A DNA stretch of 64,000 nucleotides, from assembly GCF_036373705.1 (NCBI RefSeq), contig NC_089856.1, forward strand, positions 27,180,798-27,244,797. Reading direction: 5' to 3'. Source of the stretch: Amia ocellicauda (taxonomy: Eukaryota; Chordata; Actinopteri; Amiiformes; Amiidae). The notes under the pieces were generated by a model. That model was not told the DNA's origin. It saw only the letters and a program-made list of their open reading frames with translations, and did not search any database. Shown here one piece after another: positions 60,761-64,000 of the stretch (its first letter is position 1; the number at the start of each line of letters is the position of its first letter). The position numbers and the translations under genes are program-made.

Positions 60761-61812
60761 AATAAAACTGTAAAAATACTGGTTTTATTGTTTTAGTATT
60801 TTACATATCAAAATTAAAAACACACAATTTTAATTCAGTTCTAAAATAATTTCTACACATTAAAATCCTAAAATGTTACAATTTTTCACTTTCTTATATA
60901 TATTATATACATATTTTGTTTCCTTATGTATTTTTTTATTCACCTTACACTTGGTTTGCTTTGTTTAATCACTTAATCTATGGGGTGCCATGTGTAAAAC
61001 AGCTCACACTTTTTTCGAGTGTTTTTTCACACATTTAACTTCAATCTTGTTTTTTCCCCCGTTTACAAATATTTCTTTTTTTTTAAATAAATACTTAAAT
61101 TAATGCTGAATCTATTTTTTTTAAATAAATATTTATCATTTAATTAAATATTAAGCTAAATCCTAAATATGAGCTTTGCAAACTAAACATTTAACTTTTT
61201 AATAAGTACTTAGTCTAAATATAAATGTTACACATAAATGTTAAATATGAATGTAAATCTTAAATATAAATATAAATGCTAAATATAAATATAAATGCTA
61301 AATGTAAAAGTTAAATATTAATGTTAAATATAAATATAAATGTTAAATGTGGAGTTTGCAAAATAAATATATAGCTAACATGCAAATACAGTCCCGCCCC
61401 TCTTGTCAGTTTAGTGTAGTGACAACGAGTATTCCACAATGCATCTGGGTACAGGCATTACCTGGCCACTATCACAGGCACTGGTTCAGTGAGTGGACCA
61501 CTGATGACCAGGACAATATCTTATTGTAACTTTTCATCAGGAAGGTCGTCCAGTCAAGCGACCCCTGAAGAGTAATGGGAAGACTATACCAGAGCTGTCG
61601 TGAGTCCTGACACCTGACTAAGTCTAAACCCATAATGACAAGGATAGCAGAGCCTCACAGTGCCTGAGGGCTAGCAGTTTGAAGTACCTGGGAGCCTAAG
61701 CTTGGGCGTATCTGGTCCACCATGTTGAGGTGGTAGAAACATGTGAAGGTCTTTTGACTGGACCAGGTTGCAGCATTGCACAGTTCTCCAAGTGTGGCAC
61801 CGTAAAGAGAGC
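60761..61812. other. AT-rich spacer with TAAATATAAATG-type repeats
   Basis: This separates the Tx1 and DIRS elements. From about 61140 to 61370 it is a run of diverged AAATATAAATGTTAAATATA-like units. No gene is supported. The part from 61380 may be the 3' end of the minus-strand DIRS element. Confidence 0.5.
61140..61370. repeat. AT-rich tandem array (TAAATATAAATGT units)
   Basis: Repeated words AAATATAAATATAAATG(C/T)TA occur with variable spacing of 12-24 bp. It is low-complexity, minisatellite-like and diverged. Confidence 0.65.
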
Positions 61813-62860
61813 TCATGACATGGCTTGTCCCCTCATTGAGTGCACTGAGATGTGTTCAAGCATGAGAACATTAGCAGTCTCATAGGTGAGCCGGATCGCA
61901 TCCACCAACCAGTGCACCAGTCGCTGTTTTGAAACCGCCCTCCCTCTGGTGGTGGAACCGTAGCAGACAAACAGCTGGTCGGATTTGCGGCTCTGCGCAG
62001 TCCTCCACATATAGCACCTCAAAGCCCAGACAGGGCAAAGTGTGTGTAGTCTGCAGTCCTCATCCGATGTATGTGGAGGGGGATGGAAAGACTCCAGGAC
62101 AATAGGTTGGTTTATATGGAACGCCGACACGACTTTGGGCAGGAAGGCCGGGTTAGTCCTGAGACTCTGTCGTTACTTCCCAAGAAGATCAGACAGGCTT
62201 TATCCACAGACAAGGTGTGAATTTCACTAATTCTCCTTCCTGATGTTATCGCTACATGGAAGGCCACCTTGAGTGAGAGAAAGCGGAGCTCCATTGTGGA
62301 GATGGGCTAAAAGAGAGCACCGCTCAGTCCTTTCAGCACTAATTCCAAGTTCCAGGCTGGAATTGTGTCCTTTATTGGTGGTCTCAAGTGTCTCACACAC
62401 TTCAGAAACTGGATCACCAGGAAATGGGCTCCTGGTGAGACATTTTTAAGTTTTATCATGGCAAGCCGAGATGGCAGCCAGATAAACTTTCAGCGTGGAT
62501 GCAGATTTCCTGTCTTCAAGCAGCTGTTGCAGGAAGCATAGGATTGTTGATATGGGGCATGACACAGGATCCACATGTCTCTCTAGACACCAGTTCTGGA
62601 AAGCTGACCACTTGTAAGTATATTGGGCCCTGGTGGAAAGGGCCCTGGCCGATTGCAACATTTCCACGACATTAACAGGCAGCCCTAGAGACATCAGGCA
62701 GTGCCTTTCAGGAGCAAAACACACAACTGCAGCTGTACTAGGTTGAGATGCCATAACAGTCCCTCTGCTTGGCTCAGCAAGTTTCGTCGAATCGGAAGCT
62801 GCAATGGATCTGCACTGATCATCTGTTCCAGTGTTGTGAACCACAATTGGCTGCAAGTCT
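61813..62860 (-). pseudogene. DIRS tyrosine recombinase, second copy
   Basis: The N-terminal core-binding part is open at 62856-62446: ALSTRAQYTYKWSAFQNWCL, FLQQLLEDRKSASTLKVYLA, AISACH. In other frames SLKVAFHVAITSGRRISEIH (62270-62210) holds the first catalytic Arg of tyrosine recombinases. HPPPHTSDEDCRLHTLCPVW and VSKQRLVHWLVDAIRL follow, and then HISVHSMRGQAMS (about 61850-61813) with the HxxR pair. The terminal Tyr lies past a stop and was not found. The R, H and R of the R-H-R-Y set are visible, more than in the + strand copy. Confidence 0.8.
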
Positions 62861-62888
62861 CAGCCACTGGGGGACGATCAGGAGAACT

Positions 62889-63623
62889 CTAGCTCCTTCC
62901 TGGCGAATCCTCTCCAGTGTCAGTGGAAGAAGTGGCAGTGGGGGGAAGGCATACAGGAGTTCCTGTGGCCATGGGTGAGCAAAGGCGTCCACACCCAGGG
63001 GGCTGCCTATGGTCTCCAGGGAGAACCACAGAGGACAGTGGGTCGTTGCCTGTGTTGTGAAGAGGTCGACCCGAGCTCGTCCCAGCCTCTTCCAGATCTG
63101 CTTCACCACATGAGGATTCAGTCTCCACTCTGAGCTCTCTGGACCTTTCCTGGAGGTGAATTGTCCATATGAAGTGGAGATTGTCTTGCGCCCACAGGAG
63201 AAGTCTGCACAACACATGATGTAGTCTAGGGGAGTGTAGGCCTCCCTGGTGGTTGATGTAGGCCAACACTGACATGTTGTCCATTTAAATCAGGACGTGT
63301 CTGTCTGCCAGACCATGGTGAAAATGGTGCAGAGCCAACCTCACTGCTTGCAGCTCCTGTACGTTGATGTGTGCGGCTGACCAGAGGCCACTCCACACTC
63401 CTTGGTCTCCCATCCCATTCCAAACAGCGCACCAGCCTGTTCTGGAGGAGTCTGTGCAGGCATCCGAGGGGGAGCCGAGACGCAGATTTTTCCAATTTCT
63501 CCACCAGGACAGTGCTTGCCAGCACGCTGAGGTCACTGTCAGTAGGTGGTGTTTGTGTCTCGCTGGATGTAGCTTGTGGGCGTTTACCCAGCGTTGCAAT
63601 GGGTGCATGTGCAGCAGGCCCAA
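62889..63623 (-). pseudogene. DIRS RNase H domain, second copy
   Basis: LLTVTSACWQALSWWRNWKN (63549-63490) is followed by AAHINVQELQAVRLALHHF (about 63370-63320, catalytic Glu) and MDNMSVLAYINHQGGLHSP (63284 on, catalytic Asp), then LLLWAQDNL. A frame change occurs between the second and third blocks, where an in-frame stop precedes MDN. The equivalent + strand blocks are at 8935-9450. Confidence 0.8.
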
Positions 63624-63978
63624 GTGAAGACCAGCTGGAGAGTTGATGCCCTTCTCAGGTATTTCTCCAATGACTCAATTCTGTCTCTGGACAGGTAGGC
63701 AAGCATTCCCAAGAAGCCCACCGTCTGTGCGGATTTGAGGGAGCTTTTCTCTATGTGAACTGCGAGACCCAATGCAGTCACGTGACGTATGACCTCCGCT
63801 GTAAGTTCCTCCGTCTGAAGCCTGGAATCCTTATCCCCTTTGTCCTGAGAGGGGCCAAGGTTGCGTCCATGCACTTTGAGAATGTGCGGGGAGCCAGTGA
63901 AAGGTTGTAAGCGTCCCTGAGGTCTATTGACGTGAACCAGTCTTCCGGCTGGACAGACTGGAGGACACACTGTAACAC
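63584..63978 (-). pseudogene. DIRS reverse transcriptase, C-terminal part of palm
   Basis: DWFTSIDLRDAYN (about 63940-63900) is the first catalytic Asp block of DIRS RT. The copy then reads RTFSKCMDATLAPLRTKGIR, where the DD block should follow, and continues in a shifted frame with TAEVIRHVTALGLAVHIEKS and VGFLGM. The second catalytic pair (normally a YLDD-like box) is not readable. The frame is broken and the N-terminus lies outside the window. Confidence 0.75.
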
Positions 63979-64000
63979 ACTTTCAACATGCGGAAGGGTC

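Larger units (their letters stand above)
61560..64000 (-). mobile_element. DIRS-type retrotransposon, second copy, 5' part beyond window
   Basis: On the minus strand the modules lie in DIRS order: reverse transcriptase (from the window edge to about 63640), RNase H (about 63620-62900) and tyrosine recombinase (62860-61813). Each module aligns with the + strand copy at 8398-10720. Frames are broken by several indels. The gag-like ORF and terminal repeat would lie to the right of the window. Confidence 0.88.

Overview
This window is eukaryotic and comes from a fish. Introns follow GT-AG rules, the repeats are vertebrate non-LTR, DIRS, Tc1, hAT and Harbinger types, and the host genes are vertebrate. 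One host gene is an actinodin, a fin-fold structural protein known from fishes and absent from tetrapods. The mixture of CR1, L2, Tx1, DIRS and Ty3 elements fits a non-teleost ray-finned fish such as a sturgeon, paddlefish, gar, bowfin or bichir, but that placement is inference.

Positions 1 to about 22.8 kb hold almost only decayed and nested mobile elements. In order these are: a Ty3/gypsy pol remnant; an L2-like LINE tail lying between CACTA-like arms; a nearly full-length but broken CR1 LINE with an esterase-like ORF1; a DIRS retrotransposon without its reverse transcriptase; a PIF-Harbinger remnant split by an antisense L2; a GC-rich ~279-bp tandem repeat; an AT-rich array of GATATC palindromes; a LINE endonuclease fragment; and an internally deleted Tc1 element.

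From 22.8 to 54.1 kb lie the host genes. Adiponectin is on the + strand (22885-24568). On the minus strand follow actinodin (exons 37579 to 32580), COPS9 (42204 to 39885), otospiralin OTOS (45364 to 43493) and a CD2/SLAM-type two-Ig receptor (51275 to 49575). A broken paralogue of the receptor lies at about 46.0-47.1 kb and an orphan transmembrane exon at about 53.9-54.1 kb. COPS9 beside OTOS is also the human 2q37.3 arrangement. Between adiponectin and actinodin sits a tandem duplication (27.1-29.2 kb) carrying a second Tc1 copy with the same internal deletion as the first.

From 55.7 to 64 kb the sequence is again mobile. A Tx1-clade LINE lies on the minus strand: its ORF1 has CCHC knuckles, its ORF2 has lost the RT core, and a hAT MITE is inserted in it. 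A second DIRS element follows on the minus strand with RT, RNase H and tyrosine recombinase in canonical order, running off the right edge.

The host genes do not form a single pathway; they are neighbours. The most useful content is the precise exon structure of five intact genes (adiponectin, actinodin, COPS9, OTOS, Ig receptor) and several datable insertion and duplication events. I found no strong evidence for a wholly new biological system. The least explained items are the Ig receptor family beside OTOS, the GATATC array and the coding-like GC-rich tandem repeat.
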